Shown here in pieces: positions 18,562-29,533 of a stretch of 51,398 bases of DNA (within the stretch, counting starts at the first letter, position 1; each line of letters begins with the position of its first letter). The stretch is taken from NCBI RefSeq assembly GCF_001295975.1, contig NZ_LJHU01000015.1:1-51398 (forward strand), written 5' to 3'. The notes under the pieces are model-generated. The model worked only from the letters and a program-made list of their open reading frames with translations, was not told where the DNA came from and searched no databases. This DNA is from Brevundimonas sp. AAP58 (lineage in GTDB: Bacteria; Pseudomonadota; Alphaproteobacteria; Caulobacterales; Caulobacteraceae). The position numbers were made by a program, and so were the translations under genes.

Positions 18562-19155
18562 TCAGTTAGCGAAATCAGGCTCTTGGCTGGTCCAGCATCC
18601 CGCCAAGTTTGCTGTGGCCGCCAGCCCGAACTCTGCGATCAAGCCTCCGTTGCTGCTTATCTCAACCCGAGTTCCCATGGTATGGTCCGGCTGGGTGCCC
18701 GATCCCCAAACCTTTGTGTGCAAGCCATCCACCGTCATTCGTATTGGCCGACGCCCCACCGGGTCTGCTGACGGCGGCGAAATACCTGGGACCTCAAGCT
18801 GGGGGGCGACCAAGCCCGTCATCCAGATGAGCGTGTTCCTCATTGCCGGGCACGAGCGGGAATCAGCCCAAGTCGCTTCGCCAGGTTCTCCTCGTTCCCC
18901 CGAAACCCGACGCGCAGAGTATTCGATCCACGGAAGGCCATCGGGCAGGCGGATCGATCGGTTCGGGTGGACGAAGAACTCTACGGTTTGCCAGCGACCG
19001 CTGACGGCTTCCTCGGTCGAGAAACCGGCGCTTGCAGACATTCGGTGGGGATCAGAGGGATCCTGACCTGCAAGGCTCGACGCCGCTGTAGCCGAATGCG
19101 GCAGAGCGAGTAGAGCCGCCAATACCGCATATGCTTTAAGGGCAGGGTGTCGCAT
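18562..19155 (-). CDS. Exported hypothetical protein, paralogue of the 17978 gene
   Basis: This 197-residue protein has a signal peptide (HPALKAYAVLAALLALPHSA, cleavage near TAA). The mature part keeps the two cysteines it shares with its paralogue (RSCPAM and GCWTSQ). The ATG at 19155 overlaps by 20 bases the end of the upstream JAMM-like reading frame (its TAA is at 19136-19138), so the pair was once translationally coupled. The function is unknown. As a small secreted partner of a protease-like protein it could be an inhibitor, an immunity protein or a substrate; nothing in the sequence decides between these. Confidence 0.6.
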   Translation of the reverse strand: MRHPALKAYAVLAALLALPHSATAASSLAGQDPSDPHRMSASAGFSTEEAVSGRWQTVEFFVHPNRSIRLPDGLPWIEYSARRVSGERGEPGEATWADSRSCPAMRNTLIWMTGLVAPQLEVPGISPPSADPVGRRPIRMTVDGLHTKVWGSGTQPDHTMGTRVEISSNGGLIAEFGLAATANLAGCWTSQEPDFAN

Positions 19156-19793
19156 CTGGATTTACCTCCGGGCCGGGGTTGTCTTCGTCGCCATCCATGT
19201 TTGTCTGATTGTAGACGTGTATCTGCACCCTTGGCGGCTGATTCCTAGAGTGGGTTCCGACCATATAGAATCGAAGCCCGGTGCTCGGTCCGCCAGCTTG
19301 CGTCACAAGGTCCTGGAAATGCGGGTAGACGACTTATCTATCTGGACTCGACGGGTAAGGTCCTGTGCCAGGATGAGAATGAATTAGTCCAACCAAATTC
19401 GCTGGGTTGACGCCGTCTAGCAAGAAGCTGCAGCTCCCTGCGTTGGGTGCGCCAACGTCCAAGTTGAGGGCGTCGACCCCACCGCTGGCGTTGCGGACCA
19501 GCACCATGCACCTCTCTCTGTTGTCGAGAAGCGGATCACCCGCGTCTTGTTGCATGATCCTGAATGCCCGCCGCCGCCGCCGCATCCGCATTCCATTCCA
19601 GAGCGGCTTCAGGATTGTCACATGGGTGCGGCGGCGGAACATACTCAGGATCGGTGATCTCATTTTGCGGGTCGCCGGGGTTCTCCCCCTGACCGCCACC
19701 CCCGCTGCCGCCCCCTCCTGACGGAAAGGTTCCTCCCGGTCGTCGGCGTTGACCGACGAGGAAGATGTCACCCGGGTATGTCGGATCGGTCAT
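19136..19793 (-). pseudogene. Broken JAMM/MPN metalloprotease-like gene
   Basis: Three pieces of one reading frame can be joined. The start is ATG 19793 with AGGAG upstream (MTDPTYPGDIFLVGQRRRPG, then a Gly/Ser-rich linker and PEAALEWNADAAAAA). A one-base shift at the CCC of 19567-19569 is needed to continue into FRIMQQDAGDPLLDNRERC. The frame then holds HSHPGTGPYPSSPD, a perfect JAMM zinc motif (HxH-x7-S-x2-D). An in-frame TAA at 19334-19336 follows two codons later. Past it the frame continues as VVYPHFQDLVTQAGG for 65 more codons to a TAA that overlaps the next gene. The gene looks broken by a frameshift and a nonsense codon, unless these are sequencing errors. Confidence 0.7.
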
Positions 19794-19922
19794 GGCGGGC
19801 TCCTGAGATGGCCCGCTTACCATGAACCCGCATGCCCCCCCCCTTGACGAGTCACATTCCCGTTAATCGTGAAAATTGTTCCGCATGCGACCTGTGCGTT
19901 GGACTCGTCGTCGCGTCGGAAC

Positions 19923-20741
19923 CTATTCCTCGCCGTCCGGCAGGCCCATCATGTGGAAGCCGGCGTCGACATGGATGACCTCGCCGGTGGTCGACAGGCC
20001 CAGGTCCGAGCACAGCCACAGGGCGCAGCCGGCGACGCCCTCCATGCTGGTGTCTTCTTTCATGGCCGACATGGCGCGGCCTTGCGCGATCATGCCCCGG
20101 CCGCCGGAGATGCCGGCCAGCGAAAGGGTGCGCATGGCGCCCGCCGAGATGGCGTTGACGCGGATACCCTTGGGCCCCAGGTCGCGGGCGATGTAGCGGG
20201 TCGCGGCCTCCAGCGCGGCCTTGGCCACGCCCATGGTGTTGTAGTTCGGGATGGCGCGCTCGGACCCCAGATAGGTCATGGTCACCAGCGAGCCGCCGTT
20301 GGGCATCAGCTTCGAGGCGCGTTTGGCCACGTCGACGAAGCTGAAGGCCGAGATGTTCATGGCCAGGAGGAAGCTGTCGCGGCTGGTGTTGTCGACGAAG
20401 GAGCCCTTCAGCTCGTCCTTGTTTGCGAAGGCGACGGAGTGGACGACGAAGTCGATGGTGCCGAAGGTCTTTTCCAGCTCGGCGAAGGCGGCGTCCATGG
20501 AGGCGTCGTCGGTGACGTCGGCCTGGATCACGGCCTTGGCCCCGACGCTCTCGGCCAGCGGACGCACGCGCCGCTCCAGCCCCTCGCCGAGGTAGGTGAA
20601 GGCCAGCTCCGCGCCCTGGGCGGCCAGCTGGGAGGCGATGCCCCAGGCGATAGAGTTCGAATTGGCGACTCCCATGATCAGGCCCTTCTTGCCCTTCATG
20701 AGTTCGCCCGTGGGCATGTTCCAGCCGCTCTCGCTCGCCAT
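19923..20741 (-). CDS. fabI: Enoyl-[acyl-carrier-protein] reductase (NADH)
   Basis: FabI carries out the last reduction in each round of fatty-acid elongation. The 272-residue protein is a short-chain dehydrogenase with the FabI-type nucleotide motif GVANSNSIAWGIA. It has both active-site tyrosines and the lysine in TYLGSERAIPNYNTMGVAKAAL, split as Tyr-x9-Tyr-x6-Lys. The C-terminal substrate loop is AISAGAMRTLSLAGI. This is the classical triclosan-sensitive type. The gene lies 37 bp after the antiporter gene, at the end of a minus-strand run with fabA and fabB. Confidence 0.96.
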   Translation of the reverse strand: MASESGWNMPTGELMKGKKGLIMGVANSNSIAWGIASQLAAQGAELAFTYLGEGLERRVRPLAESVGAKAVIQADVTDDASMDAAFAELEKTFGTIDFVVHSVAFANKDELKGSFVDNTSRDSFLLAMNISAFSFVDVAKRASKLMPNGGSLVTMTYLGSERAIPNYNTMGVAKAALEAATRYIARDLGPKGIRVNAISAGAMRTLSLAGISGGRGMIAQGRAMSAMKEDTSMEGVAGCALWLCSDLGLSTTGEVIHVDAGFHMMGLPDGEE

Positions 20742-20778
20742 GTCTCGATCTCCGTGTGCGCGGGCGTCCGGCGTCGGA

Positions 20779-22074
20779 TCAGCCCAGCTGTTCGTCTCTG
20801 GGGGGTGGGTTAGCAGGGGCGGCCTCGCCCTGCAAAGAGCGTCCGCCCAGCCGCTCGATCAGCGCCATCAGCGGGGTCGAGGTGATCCCGTGGACGATGA
20901 TGGATGTCAGGATGATGAAGCCAGTGATGGCCCACAGCCGCTCGCTGTCGCCGAAGTCGCCGTGGTTGATGCCGTAGGCGAGGTAGTAGACCGACCCCAG
21001 GCCCCGGATACCGAGATAGGCCAGGAGCACCTTGTCCCGACGGGGCAGGGGCGATCCGATCAGGGACAGGTAGCCCGCGACCGGGCGCACGATGAACAGG
21101 ATGGCCAGGCCGATTGCGACGTCGGTCCAGGTCAGGGCGTCGAGCAGGCCGTTGGCCAGGGCCCCGCCGAACAGGACGAGCAGGAGCATCATCAGCAGGC
21201 GTTCGATCTGCTCGGCGAAGTCGTGCATCTCCTCGTGGAAGTCGTCCTCGCGCTCGGACGCCCGGATCGTCAGGGCACAGACGAAGACGGCGAGAAAGCC
21301 GTAGCCGTGGACGATCTCGGTCACGGCATAGGCGATGAAGGTCGCCCCGATCGCCACCAGGCCGTCGGCGTGGCGCGACAGGCCGCGCTTGTGCGCATGG
21401 AAGATCAGCCAGCCCATCGCCTTGCCGACCGCCCAGCCCGTGACGCCGCCGGCCAGCAGTTTCCACCCCACGTCGATGGCCAGCCATTCCCCCAGCCCCT
21501 GACCGGCCCAGGTCGCCGCGCCGGCCATGGAGACGAGGATGGCCAGGTTGACGAAGGGAAAGGCCAGGGCGTCGTTCAGCCCGGCCTCGGCCGTCAGATT
21601 GAAGCGGACCTCATTCTCCTCGCCCGAGCGCGGCGGCCCGGTCTGGACATCGGAGGCGAGAACCGGATCGGTCGGGGCCATGGCCGCGCCGAGCAGCAGC
21701 GCCATCGCCAGGCTGAAGCCGAGACCCAGCACGCCGAGCCAGGCGGTCGCGGCGATCGTCAGGGGCATGGCGATGGCCAGCAACCGCCAGGTCGGTGCCC
21801 ATCCCTTCCAGCTGATGGGCCGATCCAGCTTCAGCCCCGCCCCCATCAGGGAGATGATGACCACCAGCTCGGTCAGCCGCTCGGTGATGGTGTCGAAGGT
21901 GCGCGGGTCCGGGTCGAAACCGACGATGTCCAGCGCGAAGATGCCGAAGCCCAGGCCGACGCAGATCATGGCCAGCGACAGCGGCAGGCGTCGCAGCCCC
22001 TTGGGCGCCCACGAGACGAGCAGGACCACGGCCCCGAGGCCGAGCAGCAGCAGGATGTAGGGGTCGATTTCCAG
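20779..22074 (-). CDS. Cation/proton antiporter, CPA1/NhaP type
   Basis: This polytopic membrane protein exchanges protons for sodium or potassium. About 12 hydrophobic segments are visible. AAMAPTDPVLASDVQ and AEAGLNDALAFPF carry the conserved Asp residues of the ion path in this superfamily. The first ATG-like start in frame is GTG 22029, but it cuts the first membrane helix. Upstream the frame reads LEIDPYILLLLGLGAVVLLV back to a TGA, with GGAG nine bases before a CTG at 22074, so a CTG start giving 431 residues is likely. It sits between fabB and fabI in the same direction, an unusual place for an antiporter. Confidence 0.85.
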   Translation of the reverse strand: MEIDPYILLLLGLGAVVLLVSWAPKGLRRLPLSLAMICVGLGFGIFALDIVGFDPDPRTFDTITERLTELVVIISLMGAGLKLDRPISWKGWAPTWRLLAIAMPLTIAATAWLGVLGLGFSLAMALLLGAAMAPTDPVLASDVQTGPPRSGEENEVRFNLTAEAGLNDALAFPFVNLAILVSMAGAATWAGQGLGEWLAIDVGWKLLAGGVTGWAVGKAMGWLIFHAHKRGLSRHADGLVAIGATFIAYAVTEIVHGYGFLAVFVCALTIRASEREDDFHEEMHDFAEQIERLLMMLLLVLFGGALANGLLDALTWTDVAIGLAILFIVRPVAGYLSLIGSPLPRRDKVLLAYLGIRGLGSVYYLAYGINHGDFGDSERLWAITGFIILTSIIVHGITSTPLMALIERLGGRSLQGEAAPANPPPRDEQLG

Positions 22075-22134
22075 GCGCTCGGTCTCCGGTCAGCGCCCTA
22101 GAACGCGCGAAACCGAGCTTCGCCGCAAGCCGCG

Positions 22135-23364
22135 TCAGACCTTCGAGAAGATCACCGTGCCGTTCGTCCCGCCGAAGCCGAAGCTGTTCGACATGACGGT
22201 GGTCAGCTCCATGTCCTTGCGCTCGCGCAGGATGGGCATGCCGTCGAACTCGGGGTCGAGGTTCTCGATGTGCGCGCTCTCGGAGGCGAAGCCGTTGTGG
22301 AGCATCAGCAGCGAATAGATGGCCTCCTGCGCGCCGGCCGCGCCCAGGCTATGGCCCGTCAGCGACTTGGTCGACGAAATCAGGGGCATGTGGTCGCCGA
22401 ACACGGCCCGGACCGCGCCCATCTCCTTGGAGTCGCCCACCGGCGTGGAGGTGCCGTGGGGGTTGAGATAGTCGATGGCGCGCTGGCCCGCCTGGGTCAG
22501 GGCGATCTTCATGCAACGCTCGGCACCCTCGCCCGACGGCGCCACCATGTCGTAGCCATCGGAGTTGGCGCCGTAGCCCACGACCTCGGCATAGATCTTA
22601 GCGCCGCGCGCCTTGGCCCGCTCATACTCCTCCAGCACCACGATGCCCGCGCCGCCGGCGATGACGAAGCCGTCGCGGTCCTTGTCGTAGGCGCGCGAGG
22701 CGACCGAGGGCGTGTCGTTGAAGTTCGACGACATGGCCCCCATCGCGTCGAACATGTTGGACATGGACCAGTCGATGTCCTCGACCCCGCCGGCGAAGAC
22801 GACGTCCTGCTTGCCCCACTGAATCTGCTCAGCGGCCGCGCCGATGCAGTGGACGCTGGTTGCGCAGGCGGAGCTGATCGAATAGTTGATGCCGCGCATC
22901 TCGAACCAGGTCGACAGCACGGCCGAGGGGCCCGACGCCATCGCCTTGGGCACGGCGAACGGCCCGATGCGCTTGGGCGAGCCCTTTTCGACCGTGGTCT
23001 GGGCGGCCTGGAGAATGACCTGCGTGGAGGGGCCGCCCTCGCCGACGATCAGGCCGATGCGGTCGTCCTTGATCTCCTCGGCGGTCATGCCGGAGTCCTT
23101 CAGCGCCTCCTCGAAGGCGATGTGACCCCAGGCGGTGCCGTTGGCGAGGAAGCGCGCGGCGCGACGGTCCACGAGCGGGGCCCAGTCCTCGGCGGTGACG
23201 CCCAGCGACGGCGGGGCCCAGACCTGACTGCGGAAGCCGTGGGCGATGTGGTCGGGGGCCGCGATGACGCCGGATCTGGCCGAGCGCAGAGAGGCGGTCA
23301 CTTCCTCCTGGCCCGTGCCGATGGAGGAGACGATGCCCAGACCGGTGACGACGACACGCCGCAT
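22135..23364 (-). CDS. fabB: 3-oxoacyl-[acyl-carrier-protein] synthase I
   Basis: FabB is the condensing enzyme required for elongating unsaturated intermediates. The 409-residue protein starts [19 protein letters not shown], as in FabB. It has the catalytic Cys in [12 protein letters not shown], the first catalytic His in [11 protein letters not shown] and the second in [11 protein letters not shown]. The gene starts 55 bp after fabA, the classical fabA-fabB arrangement of the anaerobic unsaturated fatty-acid pathway. Confidence 0.96.
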   Translation of the reverse strand: MRRVVVTGLGIVSSIGTGQEEVTASLRSARSGVIAAPDHIAHGFRSQVWAPPSLGVTAEDWAPLVDRRAARFLANGTAWGHIAFEEALKDSGMTAEEIKDDRIGLIVGEGGPSTQVILQAAQTTVEKGSPKRIGPFAVPKAMASGPSAVLSTWFEMRGINYSISSACATSVHCIGAAAEQIQWGKQDVVFAGGVEDIDWSMSNMFDAMGAMSSNFNDTPSVASRAYDKDRDGFVIAGGAGIVVLEEYERAKARGAKIYAEVVGYGANSDGYDMVAPSGEGAERCMKIALTQAGQRAIDYLNPHGTSTPVGDSKEMGAVRAVFGDHMPLISSTKSLTGHSLGAAGAQEAIYSLLMLHNGFASESAHIENLDPEFDGMPILRERKDMELTTVMSNSFGFGGTNGTVIFSKV

Positions 23365-23419
23365 ATGTGTTTCCTTCTAAAGTCTTCGGTCCGCGTTGAT
23401 CGCGGAACTCGTTTGAAAA

Positions 23420-23953
23420 TCAGCCGCCCGTGGGCTTCTCGCCCGGCTGGAACAGGCCGACGCGCATGTCGGTCGCCGTGTAGATAGGAACGCCGTCGGC
23501 TTCCATCACCCCGTCGGCGATGCCCATGACGAGGCGACGGTTGATCACGCGCTTCAGGGTGATCTTGTAGGTGACCTTTTTGATGTCCGGGGTGACCTGG
23601 CCGGTGAACTTGACCTCGCCGACGCCCAGAGCCCGGCCCTTGCCCGGTCCGCCGATCCAGCCGAGGTAGAAGCCGACGAGCTGCCACATGGCGTCGAGGC
23701 CCAGGCAGCCTGGCATCACCGGATCGCCGATGAAGTGGCACTGGAAGAACCAGAGGTCGGGATGAACATCGAGTTCGGCCTCGATGTAGCCCTTGCCGTG
23801 CTCGCCACCGTCGCCGTTGATCTGGGTGATCCGGTCGAACATCAGCATGGGCGGGGCGGGCAGCTGGGCATTGCCCGGCCCGAACAGCTCGCCCCGGCTG
23901 GACGCCAGAAGCGCGGCGTGGTCGAAGGACGAGGGATATTGCGACTGGCTCAA
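23420..23953 (-). CDS. fabA: 3-hydroxydecanoyl-[acyl-carrier-protein] dehydratase/isomerase
   Basis: FabA dehydrates 3-hydroxydecanoyl-ACP and isomerises the product to the cis-3 form, starting unsaturated fatty-acid synthesis. The protein matches FabA along its whole length: [11 protein letters not shown], then [20 protein letters not shown] with the active-site His, then [13 protein letters not shown] with the catalytic Asp. The TTG at 23953 has GGGAG upstream and gives 177 residues, close to the family length. An ATG at 23989 would add 12 residues but has no good ribosome site. It is followed by fabB. Confidence 0.95.
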   Translation of the reverse strand: MSQSQYPSSFDHAALLASSRGELFGPGNAQLPAPPMLMFDRITQINGDGGEHGKGYIEAELDVHPDLWFFQCHFIGDPVMPGCLGLDAMWQLVGFYLGWIGGPGKGRALGVGEVKFTGQVTPDIKKVTYKITLKRVINRRLVMGIADGVMEADGVPIYTATDMRVGLFQPGEKPTGG

Positions 23954-24020
23954 GGGCGGGGCTCCCGAAGTGTGGCGGGGGCGTGACATGACCGGCGTCA
24001 AGGGTCAATGGCGCGCTGTT

Positions 24021-24047
24021 TCTCCCTCCCCGGAACGGGGAGGGAGA
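24021..24047. repeat. Perfect 12-bp hairpin, possible REP-like palindrome
   Basis: TCTCCCTCCCCG, a GAA loop and CGGGGAGGGAGA form a perfect 12-bp stem between fabA and the SH3 gene. There is no T-run on either strand, so it is not a standard terminator. A similar but looser palindrome is at the window end (51372-51398), and a related one is at 42150-42171. They may belong to one dispersed repeat family. Confidence 0.6.
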
Positions 24048-24051
24048 GGCG

Positions 24052-24621
24052 TTACCTTGCCTCGCCCGCCGGGCGCGAGGCGTCGCACAGGGCGGCGTCC
24101 GCGGCGCCGAACACCGAATCGGCCTTGACCCAGCCGCGCAGCTTCTGGGCGCGGACGCGACACCAGCCGTCCTCGCACTCGTCGAGAGAGACAAGGGAGC
24201 GTCCGCTGAAGCGGGCCTTGATCGCGGCCTCCTCGTCCGGGCGGGCGCGGATCGGCACCTCGTCCGTCGTCGCGTTGAAGGCCCCGCGACGGCCGGACGC
24301 CACGCTGCGGTGAATCCAGGCGACGGCGCCTTCGGGATCGCAGATCTTCCGCCATTCGCGTGTCTCGGCGATGACCTGAACCGGCAGGCCGGCGGCGCGG
24401 TATTCCCACAGGATGCGGTAATCCAGGCCCGGTCCCTGACGCGCGCGGACCTCGGATGACTTCAGCGAGACCCAGCGCGGCACCTCCAACCCCGTCGGCG
24501 TCGGGCGACCGTCTGGCATGGTGGCCGTGGCCCCGGCCGCCACGCCTGCGCCGATCACCAGCACGATCGCGGCCATGCGGCGCGACAGGCTTTGGAGACG
24601 GGGGTGAGACTTGCTAGACAC
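24052..24621 (-). CDS. SH3-domain (SH3b) exported protein
   Basis: This 189-residue protein has an N-terminal hydrophobic segment (MAAIVLVIGAGVAAGATA) after a basic lead. This is a signal peptide or anchor. Two bacterial SH3-like modules follow: WVSLKSSEVRARQGPGLDYRI with WIHRSVASGRRGAF, then VPIRARPDEEAAIKARF with GWCRVRAQKLRGWVKADSVF. Such proteins usually bind peptidoglycan or peptides in the periplasm. The start could also be the ATG just before the hydrophobic segment. The gene is upstream of fabA in the same direction, 62 bp before the hairpin-containing gap, and divergent from the dehydrogenase at 24659. Confidence 0.85.
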   Translation of the reverse strand: MSSKSHPRLQSLSRRMAAIVLVIGAGVAAGATATMPDGRPTPTGLEVPRWVSLKSSEVRARQGPGLDYRILWEYRAAGLPVQVIAETREWRKICDPEGAVAWIHRSVASGRRGAFNATTDEVPIRARPDEEAAIKARFSGRSLVSLDECEDGWCRVRAQKLRGWVKADSVFGAADAALCDASRPAGEAR

Positions 24622-24658
24622 CGGGCTCTATGTCGCTCGTGGTCAATCCAAGGCTCTC

Positions 24659-25645
24659 ATGTCCAGCAATCGGCTTAAGGTCGTCTTAACCAGAAGGCTG
24701 CCCGACGCGGTCGAGACGCGCATGCGCGAGCTGTTCGACGCCGAGCTGAACCTGAAGGACCAGCCGTTCGACCGCGCGGCACTGGTCGCGGCGGTCCAGC
24801 GTGCGGATGTGTTGGTGCCCACTATCACCGACGAGATCGACGCCGACCTGATCGCCCAGGCCGGCGAGCAGCTGAAGATGATCGCCAACTTCGGCGCGGG
24901 CGTGGACCATATCGACGTGGACGCCGCCGTCGGGCAGGGACTGATCGTGACCAATACCCCGGGCGTCCTGACCGAAGACACGGCGGACCTGGCCATGAGC
25001 CTGATCCTGGCCGTCAGCCGCCGTCTGGTTGAAGGCGCCAACATCGTCCAGGCGGGTGAGTTCCAGGGCTGGACGCCAACCTGGATGTGCGGGCGCAAGT
25101 TGTGGGGCAAGCGGCTGGGGATCATCGGCATGGGCCGCATCGGCCAGGCCCTGGCGCGCCGGGCCAGGGCTTTCGGTCTGCAGGTCCACTATCACAACCG
25201 AAAGGCCGTCAGCCCCCGGATCGAGGAGGAGCTGGGCGCGACCTACTGGGACGAGCTGGACCCCATGCTGTCGCGCATGGACCTGATCTCGCTGAACTGC
25301 CCGGCGACGAAGGACACCCATCACCTGCTGGACGCGCGGCGGCTGGTGCTGCTCCAGCCCCACGCCATCCTGATCAACACGGCGCGGGGCGAGCTGATCG
25401 ACGAGGCTGCACTGGCCGATGCGGTGGCCCAGCGCAGGATCGCGGGCGTCGGCCTGGACGTGTTCGAGAACGAGCCGGCCATTCATCCCGGCCTGCTGGG
25501 CCATCCGAACGTGGTGCTGCTGCCACATCTAGGCTCTGCGACGCTTGAGGCGCGTCAGGACATGGGCGACCGGGTCATCGCCAACATCATGACCTTCCAG
25601 AACGGCCACCGGCCGCCGGACCGGGTCATTCCGGCGATGTTCTAG
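24659..25645 (+). CDS. 2-hydroxyacid dehydrogenase (glyoxylate/hydroxypyruvate reductase-like)
   Basis: This D-isomer-specific NAD(P)-dependent dehydrogenase has 328 residues. The nucleotide-binding loop is LGIIGMGRIGQALARRA. The catalytic triad is visible as Arg in NTARGELID, Glu in DVFENEPAI and His in LLPHLGSAT. The closest pattern I know is GyaR/GhrA-like reductase, which turns glyoxylate into glycolate or hydroxypyruvate into glycerate. The start is ATG 24659 (MSSNRLKVVLTRRL); the frame is open further upstream into the divergent SH3 gene's start region. The gene stands alone and is followed 15 bp after the stop by a palindromic element. Confidence 0.92.
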   Translation: MSSNRLKVVLTRRLPDAVETRMRELFDAELNLKDQPFDRAALVAAVQRADVLVPTITDEIDADLIAQAGEQLKMIANFGAGVDHIDVDAAVGQGLIVTNTPGVLTEDTADLAMSLILAVSRRLVEGANIVQAGEFQGWTPTWMCGRKLWGKRLGIIGMGRIGQALARRARAFGLQVHYHNRKAVSPRIEEELGATYWDELDPMLSRMDLISLNCPATKDTHHLLDARRLVLLQPHAILINTARGELIDEAALADAVAQRRIAGVGLDVFENEPAIHPGLLGHPNVVLLPHLGSATLEARQDMGDRVIANIMTFQNGHRPPDRVIPAMF

Positions 25646-25659
25646 ACGCCCCGCCTCTC

Positions 25660-25790
25660 TCCGCTCATCCCGGCGAAAGCCGGGACCCAGCGCTTTGGGC
25701 GATGATCAGCGGGCGTGGAGTCGAGGCATCCAATCGACCCTCCGTGCCCCACAAAAGGACTGGGTCCCGGCTTTCGCCGGGATGAGCGGA
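25660..25790. repeat. Short palindrome-ended element after the hydroxyacid dehydrogenase gene
   Basis: Ends 25660-25690 and 25760-25790 are perfect 31-bp inverted repeats. Each holds the hairpin CCCGGC-GAAA-GCCGGG followed by ACCCAG facing inward. The 69-bp middle has no gene and resembles that of the 16294 copy at both of its edges. Relative to that copy the stem has C-to-G and G-to-C changes on opposite strands, so pairing is kept. It starts 15 bp after a stop codon. Confidence 0.9.
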
Positions 25791-25804
25791 ACATGGGGGT
25801 CAAA

Positions 25805-25834
25805 GAAAAAGGGACAGCCAGCAGGCTGTCCCTT
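25805..25834 (-). terminator. Rho-independent terminator of the GlsB/YeaQ-type gene
   Basis: On the minus strand an 11-bp stem (25809-25819 with 25824-25834) has a four-base loop and is followed by TTTTT. It lies 25 bp after the stop of the 25859 gene. It is the last feature before the palindromic element, so the two are distinct. Confidence 0.85.
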
Positions 25835-25858
25835 CATCATATCAGCCTGTCGGGTCGA

Positions 25859-26113
25859 TCAGGCGCGTCGCTTGACCAGTCCCAGCAGGAACAGAAGCAG
25901 GCAGGCACCGCCGAACGCGACGATGAACGTCATGATGTTGAAGCCGCCCACGGGCGTTCCAAACAGGTTCGAGGCGATGAAACCACCGATGAGGGCACCG
26001 AGCACACCAACGATAAGGTTGGTGATCAGGCCGTGATTACGGCCCATGACTTTCTCGGCCAACCAACCGGCGACGATGCCGATGACCAGCCAACCAATAA
26101 TACCAAGTCCCAT
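25859..26113 (-). CDS. GlsB/YeaQ/YmgE family stress-response membrane protein
   Basis: This 84-residue protein is nearly all hydrophobic, with three membrane helices. It begins MGLGIIGWLVIGIVAGWLAE, has the conserved Gly-rich middle (LIVGVLGALIGGF) and ends FLLGLVKRRA. This is the YeaQ/YmgE (transglycosylase-associated) family, often stress-induced; the biochemical role is not known. GGAAGGA precedes the ATG at 26113. It ends in a clear terminator and lies downstream of glmS in the same direction (75 bp), but its own promoter is likely. Confidence 0.92.
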   Translation of the reverse strand: MGLGIIGWLVIGIVAGWLAEKVMGRNHGLITNLIVGVLGALIGGFIASNLFGTPVGGFNIMTFIVAFGGACLLLFLLGLVKRRA

Positions 26114-26188
26114 GATGTCTATCCTTCCAAAGCCAAGGTGACCCAACAATGCGCCCGGGCTCTGGAAGGTTGCGTTTGACGGTCGCGA

Positions 26189-28018
<1,830 letters not shown>

Positions 28019-28143
28019 TCGTCTAGGTCTCCCGGGTCGTCCCGGCCGGGTGACGGCCGCGATGGTCTGCTCTAGGGAAGGCGTAAGGAACCGGCACCTA
28101 ATAAGCCGTTTCGGAAGATTTCCGACAGCGGGGAGGGCAGACC

Positions 28144-29493
<1,350 letters not shown>

Positions 29494-29533
29494 GGGCCGA
29501 CCCCGCCAGATTAAGGCAAATTTCAGTCGAACC

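Noticed and set aside
25695..26179. Open frame that crosses the 25660 element
   Set aside because: It reads through the palindrome and antisense to the GlsB/YeaQ-type gene, with no conserved pattern.
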